This document shows positions 1 to 5,005 of a DNA stretch of 5,005 bases, piece after piece; positions within the stretch are counted from its first letter, which is position 1; each line of letters starts with the position of its first letter. Origin of the DNA: Bacillota bacterium. GTDB taxonomy: Bacteria > Bacillota > Bacilli > Bacillales_B > DSM-18226. The notes below the pieces were generated by a model, which saw only the letters and a program-made list of their open reading frames with translations, made no database searches and had not been told where the DNA came from. Location: assembly GCA_030705665.1 (NCBI GenBank), contig JAUZQA010000339.1, positions 1 to 5,005 of the forward strand, read 5' to 3'. The position numbers and the translations under genes were made by a program.

Positions 1-1127
1 CCTTCTTAGTCGTCGTTTTTCTAGTTGTCAGCCTTGCGGGCTGCGGGGTCAATAGTGAGAAAACCAGCACGGGAAACAACAATACAGAAAAGAACACAAT
101 AGGAAACACTACCAACAAGAACGAAAATGGTACGAATAAAGAGCAAAACAGCAGCGGAAACAAGGAAAATTCAGAAACGAAAACGAATTTGGGAACAATT
201 GAAGACTTTTTTCCATTGAAGCAAAATACGCATTATGTCTATGAAGGTACGGGAAATGAATTTGCCTCCTATGATGTATACAATGATTACATTTCAGGAG
301 AAAAAGTCCAACAAAGATTGAATAATGGCGGTACCACGAAGGTAAATGTAGTGGAACTAACTAGCGGTAAACTTTCCAAAGTGTATACAAGAGGGGAAGC
401 CTATTATCGAGAAAATTTATTGAACCAAAAGAGTGATAACATAGAAGTTCTCTTGATGGAACCATTAAAAAAAGGGACAACCTGGAAATTGAATGATGGA
501 AGTACGCGATCCATTACAAATTCAGGGGTTGAGGTTACAACACCAACATGAAATTACAAGGCACTCGAGGTCACAACAGAGAGTGCCAAAGATAAAACTA
601 TTGATTATTATGCTAAAAATGTTGGTTTAGTGAAATCCGTTTTTGTTTCTGGACAATCCCAAATAACCTCCACACTGACTAAAATCGAGGAAAATGTTCC
701 ATTGGTCCAAAACATCAACTTTTTTTACCCGAATATTAATGACCGAAAAATTTATTATAAAAAGACACCAATAAGCTTTTATACAAATGATGTTACTAGA
801 AAAGCAATAGCCGAGGCATACAAAAAACCAGTAAATAATCAATTAGGTGCTGTTTTTTCAAAAAATACGGTGATTAACAGCTTATATCTAAACAAAGATG
901 GTAATGTGTATATAGATTTGAATCAAGCGTTTGTTAAGGAGATGTCTGCAGGCGCGGGATATGAAGCGATGATTCTTCAAAGCGTTGCCAACACAATCGG
1001 TCAATATTATCAAGTAGGGAGAGTATATTTAACGATTGATAATAAACCATATGAATCAGGTCATATCCTAATGGGAAAAGGAGAGTACTTCAAGGTACAG
1101 ACTCAAAGTTCGATTGAAATCAAATAA
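1..1127 (+). pseudogene. GerMN-domain lipoprotein, 5' end outside window, broken by an in-frame TGA
   Basis: One reading frame (codons from base 3) runs to a TAA at 1125-1127 and is interrupted only by TGA at 549-551. It opens with a hydrophobic signal segment ending in the lipobox SLAGC, with the lipidated Cys at bases 42-44. The protein should therefore be anchored on the outer face of the membrane, and only a few N-terminal codons are missing. A low-complexity N/K/T/G/E linker follows (about residues 16-60), then a domain starting near DFFPLKQNTHYVYEG. The last 135 residues or so (from NINFFYPN) resemble a GerMN domain, the module of the GerM spore cortex and germination protein. Here it occurs once, whereas GerM has two. 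The text on both sides of the TGA (GVEVTTPT, then NYKALEVTTE) reads as one continuous domain, so I call a single gene with a nonsense change. No Shine-Dalgarno or plausible start follows the TGA. A true pseudogene, a sequencing error and a phase-variable strain allele cannot be told apart from this sequence. Confidence 0.85.
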
Positions 1128-1171
1128 ACTGATAGGAGTGTCTGGGTGCCAACAATAACTAGGTCCAGGCA

Positions 1172-1186
1172 TAACGGGTTCCGTTA
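1172..1186. repeat. Small perfect inverted repeat TAACGG-GTT-CCGTTA
   Basis: Two 6-base arms at 1172-1177 and 1181-1186 flank a 3-base loop, between the lipoprotein gene and its terminator. No U-tract follows, so it is not a terminator by itself. It could be a minor mRNA 3' structure or chance. Confidence 0.35.
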
Positions 1187-1208
1187 CCGATCGTAAACAT
1201 TAAAAATG

Positions 1209-1241
1209 AAAAAATGAGTGCCAAATGGCATTCATTTTTTT
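1209..1241 (+). terminator. Intrinsic terminator of the lipoprotein gene
   Basis: A 14-bp stem (arms 1209-1222 and 1227-1240, one G-U pair) encloses the loop AAAT. The GC-containing core is GAGTGCC/GGCATTC, followed by a run of T to 1241. The A-run on the left arm mirrors the T-run, so the hairpin could also work on the minus strand, though no minus-strand gene reads into it. Confidence 0.9.
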
Positions 1242-1394
1242 AGTTGAAGTGACTCTTAATTGAACAAGAAAATACAAATTAGATTGAGCGTTTGCGATTG
1301 CTGGACTCTTTTTTTCAGAGCTTAACCATCCAATACATATTAGAGGTAATTAATAGGGATATTATTTATAATATTTTATTTTTGGAGGTTACTT

Positions 1395-2408
1395 ATGGAG
1401 GAGAACCAGATAAGGTTAACTGCAGGTGAGATCGGTCAGCTTTGGGTGCAATATTTAAATGATAGTTCAAGCATATGTGTCCTCACATATTTCTTAGAAA
1501 AAGCAGAGGATCAAGAAATTAAACCTATCATTGAATATGCACTGGAGTTATCTAAATCACACATTAAAATAATTACTGCTATATTAACAGAGGAAAAAAA
1601 CGTGGTTCCTCATGGTTTTAGCATTGAAGAGGATGTTGATATAACTGCCCCTAGGTTATATTCTGACGGTTTTGTACTTAATTTTTTAAACCAGATGTCG
1701 AAGGTCGGCCTTACTTTGTATGGAGCCGCTGCAGCAGCATCTGTAAGAAATGACATAAAAACTTATTACATGAACTGCCTTACGGAAACAATGGAATTAT
1801 TTAAACGTACAACGGATTTATTATTATCAAAAGGCTTATTTATTCGATCCCCAAGCCTGCCTAATTTAGAAAAGGTAGAATTTGTGAAAAAGCAATGGTT
1901 TATGTTAGACGTTTTTGGAGAAAAAAGACCTTTAGTTGCTTCGGAAGTCGATAATTTATATTCGAATCTGCAAAGAAATGCTCTCGGAGTCGCTGCACTG
2001 ACTGGATTTAGCCAGGTTGCAACCGATAAGGATGTAAAACAATTCTTTTTAAAGGGTTTAGAAATTGGGAATAAACACATTCGATTATTTAGAGGGAAGT
2101 TAGAGGAAAGTAAACTCCCAGCACCAATGGGATGGGATGCGGAAATAACAAACAGTACCACTCATACATTTTCTGATAAACTCATGATGTACGTTACATC
2201 CGGTTTGGTTTCTATGAGTATTGGGTATTACGGAACAGCTGTTAGTCAAAGTCCCAGAGGGGATATTGTCTCCATGTATAACAGGCTATCCACAGAGGTT
2301 CAATTGTATTCCGAGGATGGAGCGAATATCCTGATAAAAAATGGCTGGATGGAACAACCTCCAATGGCATCCGATCGTGATGAATTAATTAGAGAACAGA
2401 ATCAATGA
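1395..2408 (+). CDS. DUF3231 family protein, two tandem domains
   Basis: This intact protein has 337 residues. The ATG is set by a strong Shine-Dalgarno GGAGG at 1384-1388, six bases upstream. The sequence matches what I know of the DUF3231 family, which is common in spore-forming Bacillaceae and is mostly helical with no established biochemical role. It has two halves of about 170 residues. SHIKIITAILTEEK (from residue 55) aligns with KHIRLFRGKLEESK (from 227), so His56 matches His228. VRNDIKTYY (117) aligns with PRGDIVSMY (287), and LLSKGLFIRSPSLP with LIKNGWMEQPPMAS. No signal peptide or clear membrane span is visible, so a cytoplasmic or spore-compartment protein is likely. A TATAAT at 1367-1372 could be a -10 box, but no good -35 lies at the right distance and no confident sporulation-sigma promoter was found. 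The four-helix, paired-His pattern suggests a ferritin- or coat-like fold, which is inference only. Confidence 0.9.
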   Translation: MEENQIRLTAGEIGQLWVQYLNDSSSICVLTYFLEKAEDQEIKPIIEYALELSKSHIKIITAILTEEKNVVPHGFSIEEDVDITAPRLYSDGFVLNFLNQMSKVGLTLYGAAAAASVRNDIKTYYMNCLTETMELFKRTTDLLLSKGLFIRSPSLPNLEKVEFVKKQWFMLDVFGEKRPLVASEVDNLYSNLQRNALGVAALTGFSQVATDKDVKQFFLKGLEIGNKHIRLFRGKLEESKLPAPMGWDAEITNSTTHTFSDKLMMYVTSGLVSMSIGYYGTAVSQSPRGDIVSMYNRLSTEVQLYSEDGANILIKNGWMEQPPMASDRDELIREQNQ

Positions 2409-2420
2409 TAATCCAAATCC

Positions 2421-2457
2421 AAGTCCTTTTTGCATTTAATCAGAAAGGGCTTATTTT
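2421..2457 (+). terminator. Probable terminator after the DUF3231 gene
   Basis: A 9-bp stem (arms 2421-2429 and 2444-2452, one G-U pair) has a loop of about 14 bases and lies 12 bases after the stop codon. The T-tract is short (ATTTTAT), so termination may be partial and allow read-through into the membrane-protein gene. Confidence 0.55.
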
Positions 2458-2469
2458 ATAAAATAGGCT
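2448..2469 (+). repeat. AT-rich palindrome just upstream of a Shine-Dalgarno
   Basis: Bases 2452-2465 form a perfect 14-base palindrome (TATTTTATAAAATA). With wobble pairs it extends to 2448-2469 as RNA. It shares bases 2448-2452 with the preceding terminator stem, so the two hairpins cannot form together. It ends three bases before the Shine-Dalgarno of the next gene. A protein operator or an RNA control element is possible, and so is chance in AT-rich DNA. Confidence 0.4.
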
Positions 2470-2488
2470 ATAGGAGGGTTAGAAAAAT

Positions 2489-2938
2489 GTGAATCCAAAA
2501 GAACAATTATTATGGAGCATAGCTTTTCCCGGCTTTGGTCAATTACTGAATGGGAAGTATCTAAAAGGTTTGCTTTTCATTTTATTAGAATTTGTTATTA
2601 ATGTTCAGTCCCATTTTAATAAGATTATCTATTTTAGTTTTAACGGGGAAATCAAAAAAGCCATTGACCATACTGATTACCAATGGCTAATGTTTTATCC
2701 TTGTGTTTATTTCTTTGCCATGTGGGATGCATACAAGGATGCTGGTGGAGCCAAAGAATCTTACTCTTTCTTACCATTTGTTCTATCATCGATTTTTGTT
2801 ACGGTGGGGCTTATGTATTCGGCAAGAGTAAAGTTATTTGGGATCATGTTTGGTACAATTTGGTTTCCCATGATCTGTGTCATCCCAGGGGTTGTAATAG
2901 GGATTCTATTGAAAAAAATATTAAGAAAAAGTGATTAA
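2489..2938 (+). CDS. Small multi-pass membrane protein with PGFGQ motif
   Basis: This protein has 149 residues and a GTG start. The choice rests on the Shine-Dalgarno AGGAGGG at 2472-2478, ten bases upstream. The overlapping ATG at 2487-2489 reads straight into TGA and cannot be used. The N-terminus carries AFPGFGQLLNGKYLKG, a signature of small TM2/DUF5683-like membrane proteins. Hydrophobic segments lie at about residues 27-40, 65-80, 95-111 and 117-141, and the end is basic (KKILRKSD). WDAYKDA after the second segment also fits this loose family. The function is unknown. The gene sits 80 bases after the DUF3231 gene on the same strand and may be partly co-transcribed through the weak terminator. 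It converges on the broken minus-strand gene. Confidence 0.85.
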   Translation: MNPKEQLLWSIAFPGFGQLLNGKYLKGLLFILLEFVINVQSHFNKIIYFSFNGEIKKAIDHTDYQWLMFYPCVYFFAMWDAYKDAGGAKESYSFLPFVLSSIFVTVGLMYSARVKLFGIMFGTIWFPMICVIPGVVIGILLKKILRKSD

Positions 2939-2992
2939 AGTATGAACAGGGGCAGTTTTTGTTTGATCAAAAATAACGTATGTAATGACAAG

Positions 2993-3004
2993 TTAGTTAA
3001 CTAA
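2993..3004. promoter_or_regulatory. Perfect 12-base palindrome, possible repressor site
   Basis: TTAGTTAACTAA is a perfect palindrome. Its form resembles sites bound by MarR-type dimeric regulators, but no regulator gene or obvious promoter is next to it. It lies between two convergent genes, an unusual place for an operator. Function is uncertain. Confidence 0.3.
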
Positions 3005-3028
3005 AGATCAGGATCGTTTAAAATTCAC

Positions 3029-3061
3029 CCCTAAAGCCACCAAAAAAAGTAGGCTTTAGGG
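3029..3061 (-). terminator. Perfect 10-bp inverted repeat between convergent genes
   Basis: CCCTAAAGCC (3029-3038) pairs perfectly with GGCTTTAGGG (3052-3061) around a 13-base loop holding an A-run on the plus strand. It lies 38 bases past the stop of the minus-strand gene and 90 bases past the plus-strand membrane gene, as expected for a shared terminator. Neither strand has a proper U-tract directly after the stem, so the terminator role is inferred from position. Confidence 0.5.
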
Positions 3062-3098
3062 ATCGTATCCCGCAATAAAGAATCATTTAGTTTTTTTT

Positions 3099-3538
3099 CT
3101 AATCATCATCGCAACAGGAATTAAAATAGTTAGAATTTACATAATTGCCGCATGGATAATATGTTCCCATCACTTCTGGTGGAACTGTTTCACTTGCGGG
3201 AACATTCTTTGCTGTATAAGGGAAGGAATCTGAAATTTGGTTATTCCTATAGATAAGGAAAAGGGGGACTAAAGGAAGTTGGCTAGCGTCAACCCAGGTA
3301 AAACCATTTTCAGAGGTGACGCATGTTGGTCGTGGGGCTCCAAAGCTTATTACCAGATTTACATAGCCTTTTTTATCAATAATAGTCTGATAATCTGAAA
3401 GTGTATAGACGTATCCGGGAACGTAGGAGCTTTCCAGCGTATATACAATAACTGACCGGGTTCTCTTTCCATTTGTGTGGAAACGATATAGACGGTATTG
3501 CCTTCAGGTTGAGCAAATTCAGGTGCAAATCTTTTCAT
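3099..3538 (-). pseudogene. Unrecognised protein gene broken by one frameshift
   Basis: From ATG at 3538-3536 the minus strand reads MKRFAPEFAQPEGNTVYIVS and continues with TQ. It then leaves the plausible frame and stops at 3361-3359. From about 3473 a neighbouring frame is open for 124 codons to TAG at 3101-3099. It starts NGKRTRSVIVYTLESSYVPG, passes through SENGFTWVDASQLPLVPLF and ends in PYNCG-like Cys-containing text (PCGNYVNSNYFNSCCDDD). Joining the frames near 3473-3478 gives about 146 residues with protein-like composition throughout. A single lost base explains it. I do not recognise the family. Four Cys lie in the second part, two adjacent near the C-terminus. No Shine-Dalgarno precedes the ATG, and in-frame stops lie just upstream, so the 5' end may also be lost. 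There is no membrane segment. A sequencing error could also explain the shift. Confidence 0.65.
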
Positions 3539-3631
3539 TATTTATGTTCATATATTCACAATTTTTATGACAAAAATTTACTTGATGTTCTTCTCGGTCT
3601 TAAATGTTCAAAAGAAAAAACTTTTAACATA

Positions 3632-3651
3632 ATGGTGAAGCTCTGCACCAT
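3632..3651 (+). repeat. Small hairpin ATGGTG/CACCAT
   Basis: Perfect 6-base arms at 3632-3637 and 3646-3651 flank an 8-base loop, 16 bases before the orphan terminator. With the terminator it could form the 3' part of a small structured RNA, but no promoter for such an RNA is clear. Confidence 0.3.
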
Positions 3652-3667
3652 GGAGGGCTAAGGGGAT

Positions 3668-3698
3668 CGATTCTTCAAAACGAAGGATCGTTTTTTTC
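3668..3698 (+). terminator. Strong intrinsic terminator with no sense gene upstream
   Basis: CGATTCTTC (3668-3676) pairs with GAAGGATCG (3682-3690), 9 bp with one G-U pair and a 5-base loop. Seven T (3691-3697) follow. It is a textbook plus-strand terminator, yet the nearest sense gene ends more than 700 bases upstream. It may end an unannotated RNA, be left from a deleted gene, or protect the downstream operon from read-through. Confidence 0.8.
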
Positions 3699-3748
3699 TG
3701 AATAAAAGTGTTGATTAAGAAATGTCAATAATTGAACATAATCTTTTA

Positions 3749-3776
3749 TTTTCAATGGTAATTAATTCAATATAAT
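3749..3776 (+). promoter_or_regulatory. Predicted sigma-A promoter of the 3877 gene
   Basis: A perfect -10 box TATAAT at 3771-3776 has TTTTCA (3749-3754) 16 bases upstream as a 4-of-6 -35 box. Transcription would start near 3783 and leave a leader of about 95 bases. The leader is AT-rich and shows no recognisable riboswitch. Confidence 0.5.
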
Positions 3777-3876
3777 GAGGATTAAGAAGGACATGTAAAT
3801 CTTCGACAAAGAATATTTTTGCTATTTGTGAGTTTTTCAATTAAGTTTCCATTCAATTATTATAGGAAGTGAAAAA

Positions 3877-4311
3877 GTGTTCTTTTATTATTCAATGCTT
3901 ATACTTGGAGCCTTGTTTGTAATAGGCGCAGTAATCGCCTTTATTGTTATGTATGGCGATAAAGACTATCAATTATTTAATGTAGCTAAAATAATTGGAA
4001 GCTTGTTACTTGGTGTTTTAATTTTAGCGATTACTCTTCCTAGCCTTAAATATGTTGTGCTTAAGGAATATGATGTTGTCAGTGGAAAATGTGTGATCGA
4101 AATAGATTCGTCAGGTCGTTCTTCAGAAGCGGATTTTAAAATGCTTAATACAGATGAAATGTTTCCATTCAGAGATATTCCCGCACTTGATGCATATGGA
4201 AAATTAGTCCCATATTATTGTGATGTAACAGTTACAAAAGACCATAAGGTTGAAATTAGTTATAAGATCTATGATGTCAAAACACGAAAATTAATAATAA
4301 CAAGTAAATAG
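3877..4311 (+). CDS. Small membrane protein with C-terminal soluble domain, unknown function
   Basis: This protein has 144 residues and a GTG start, seven bases after the Shine-Dalgarno AGGAAG (3864-3869). Two hydrophobic helices (about residues 5-27 and 37-58) are joined by a short charged loop. A hydrophilic domain of about 85 residues follows, rich in beta-type alternation (KCVIEIDSSG, YYCDVTVTKDHKVEISYKIYD). If the charged loop is inside, both ends face outside. Cys72 and Cys115 could then form a disulfide, which is inference. I do not recognise a named family. The gene follows a good promoter and is followed 70 bases later by another small membrane-protein gene on the same strand with no terminator between, so an operon is likely. 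Confidence 0.8.
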   Translation: MFFYYSMLILGALFVIGAVIAFIVMYGDKDYQLFNVAKIIGSLLLGVLILAITLPSLKYVVLKEYDVVSGKCVIEIDSSGRSSEADFKMLNTDEMFPFRDIPALDAYGKLVPYYCDVTVTKDHKVEISYKIYDVKTRKLIITSK

Positions 4312-4381
4312 CCAGAGATTAGGCGACATCAACGAATTTCAGGATGTTCGAAAGAATTTTCAGGTAAGGGGATTTGCAGAG

Positions 4382-4666
4382 GTGTTAAAGATAATTGGTC
4401 TTTTTTTTACGATAGTTATCATTTTTTCACTAATAAACGGAATGATCATACATAGTCATGCTGCATCTATGCCTTTTGGAGCGTTTCTGATGGATATTTT
4501 TTTTCTGTTATGGGTCATTTTCAATTTTGTTATAACCTTTTTTAAGGGATTTAAGAGAGGAACGAAATTCAAAGAAGTTGTAAAAGAGCATTACTTATGG
4601 ATGGGTTCTTTTGTAGTACTAGCTGCTTTTTTGCTCAATGAAATAATTCGCTATTTACTAAAGTAA
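4382..4666 (+). CDS. Small three-helix membrane protein, unknown function
   Basis: This protein has 94 residues and a GTG start, ten bases after the Shine-Dalgarno AAGGGG (4366-4371). Hydrophobic segments lie at about residues 3-23, 34-54 and 72-92. The loop at 55-69 (FKGFKRGTKFKEVVKE) is strongly basic and should face the cytoplasm. No catalytic motif or family signature is recognisable. Codon use looks like that of its neighbours. It is probably the second gene of a pair with the 3877 gene. With no T-tract hairpin after the stop, transcription may continue into the DUF1801 gene. Confidence 0.75.
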   Translation: MLKIIGLFFTIVIIFSLINGMIIHSHAASMPFGAFLMDIFFLLWVIFNFVITFFKGFKRGTKFKEVVKEHYLWMGSFVVLAAFLLNEIIRYLLK

Positions 4667-4688
4667 GTCTCAATGATAGAAGAGTTTG

Positions 4689-4719
4689 TTGAAGAAAAGG
4701 GTGAAAATCTTAATATAAT
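4689..4719 (+). promoter_or_regulatory. Possible promoter of the DUF1801 gene
   Basis: A perfect TATAAT at 4714-4719 has TTGAAG (4689-4694) upstream, but the 19-base spacing is longer than ideal. The start point would fall near the Shine-Dalgarno at 4729, giving a very short leader. Confidence 0.3.
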
Positions 4720-4744
4720 TTCAAATTTGGAAGGGATAAAATTT

Positions 4745-5005
4745 ATGGAAAAAGGCAAAGTGAAATTTCAGACCATTGACGAATACATTATGCAGTTTCC
4801 TGCTGAGGTACAGGACACACTTCAAAAATTAAGATTAGTTATAAAAGAAGCTGCACCAGAAGCTGAAGAAACAATAAGCTACCAAATGCCGGCTTTTTCA
4901 TTAAATGGAATTTTAGTATATTTTGCTGCTTGGAAGAATCATATAGGATTCTATCCAACTTTAAGCGGAATGAATGCATTTAAAGAAGAATTGTCAAAGT
5001 ATAAA
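4745..5005 (+). CDS. DUF1801 / YdhG-like protein, 3' end outside window
   Basis: The first 87 codons are present and the frame is open to the window edge. The ATG is set by the Shine-Dalgarno GGAAGGG (4729-4735). An in-frame ATG at 4673 would add 24 residues but lacks a good ribosome site and lies before the conserved domain. The text follows the DUF1801 pattern closely: TIDEYIMQFPAEVQ, LRLVIKEAAPEAEETISYQM, then PAF, LVYFAAWKNHIGFYP. Family members are small cytoplasmic proteins of about 115-150 residues. The Bacillus subtilis member YdhG is described as a frataxin-like iron chaperone, but this copy is a more general DUF1801 type and that role should not be transferred. About 30-40 codons should lie beyond the window. 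Confidence 0.92.
   Translation, partial: MEKGKVKFQTIDEYIMQFPAEVQDTLQKLRLVIKEAAPEAEETISYQMPAFSLNGILVYFAAWKNHIGFYPTLSGMNAFKEELSKYK

Larger units (their letters stand above)
3539..3876. other. Non-coding stretch with orphan terminator and promoter
   Basis: I see no supported gene in these 338 bases. The plus-strand open frame at 3473-3661 runs antisense to the broken gene, has Cys-rich, unstructured-looking text and no Shine-Dalgarno, so it is not called. The stretch holds a small hairpin, a strong plus-strand terminator and the promoter of the 3877 gene, each listed separately. Confidence 0.6.

Noticed and set aside
627..842. Minus-strand open frame opposite the GerMN region
   Set aside because: It is a shadow of the lipoprotein coding frame, with no ribosome site or recognisable domain.
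630..1127. Separate gene starting at GTG 630
   Set aside because: There is no ribosome binding site, and the protein text continues in frame from the TGA at 551. It is the second part of the broken lipoprotein gene.
1766..2161. Minus-strand open frame of 131 codons opposite DUF3231
   Set aside because: The plus strand encodes a clear conserved family in its own frame with a strong Shine-Dalgarno, so this is a complementary shadow.
2683..2934. Second plus-strand frame inside the membrane-protein gene
   Set aside because: It overlaps a gene with a good start and family motif, and its Trp/Cys-rich text is typical of an out-of-frame reading.
2956..2973. TTTTTG/CAAAAA inverted repeat after the membrane-protein gene
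   Set aside because: The stem is almost only A-T and has no U-tract, so it is too weak to call a terminator.
3473..3661. Plus-strand open frame of 62 codons ending just before the orphan terminator
   Set aside because: It is antisense to the broken minus-strand gene at its 5' end, has a GTG start without a Shine-Dalgarno, and its composition does not look like a real protein.
3751..3857. TTCAAT occurring four times upstream of the 3877 gene
   Set aside because: The motif is short and AT-rich with uneven spacing (15, 70 and 16 bases), so chance is the simplest explanation.

Overview
The window looks like a chromosomal segment of a low-GC, endospore-forming Bacillaceae bacterium. It is AT-rich, has strong purine-rich Shine-Dalgarno sites and GTG starts, and carries intrinsic terminators with U-tracts. 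Its protein families (a GerMN-domain lipoprotein, a tandem DUF3231 protein, and PGFGQ-type small membrane proteins) are typical of Bacillus and relatives. No mobile element, CRISPR array, rRNA or tRNA gene was seen.

Layout, left to right. (1) Positions 1-1127 hold a lipoprotein gene with a C-terminal GerMN domain. Its first few codons lie outside the window, and an in-frame TGA at 549-551 breaks it. A strong terminator follows at 1209-1241. (2) Positions 1395-2408 encode an intact 337-residue protein made of two related DUF3231 halves. (3) Positions 2489-2938 encode a multi-pass membrane protein with a PGFGQ/NGKYLKG signature. The short gap before it contains two overlapping hairpins. (4) On the minus strand, 3538-3099 holds a gene of about 146 codons that is easy to miss because one frameshift splits it. 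It converges on the membrane-protein gene, and a perfect 10-bp inverted repeat lies between them. (5) Positions 3539-3876 have no supported gene. They contain an orphan plus-strand terminator and a promoter with a perfect TATAAT. (6) Positions 3877-4311 and 4382-4666 encode two small membrane proteins of unknown function, probably co-transcribed. (7) Positions 4745-5005 hold the start of a DUF1801 (YdhG-like) gene that runs off the right edge.

The genes do not form an obvious pathway. The window reads as an ordinary accessory stretch of single genes and short operons, several of them membrane or envelope proteins. The most notable features are two genes with single lesions within 5 kb and a non-coding block with an unassigned terminator. 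I found no convincing evidence of a new multi-gene system.
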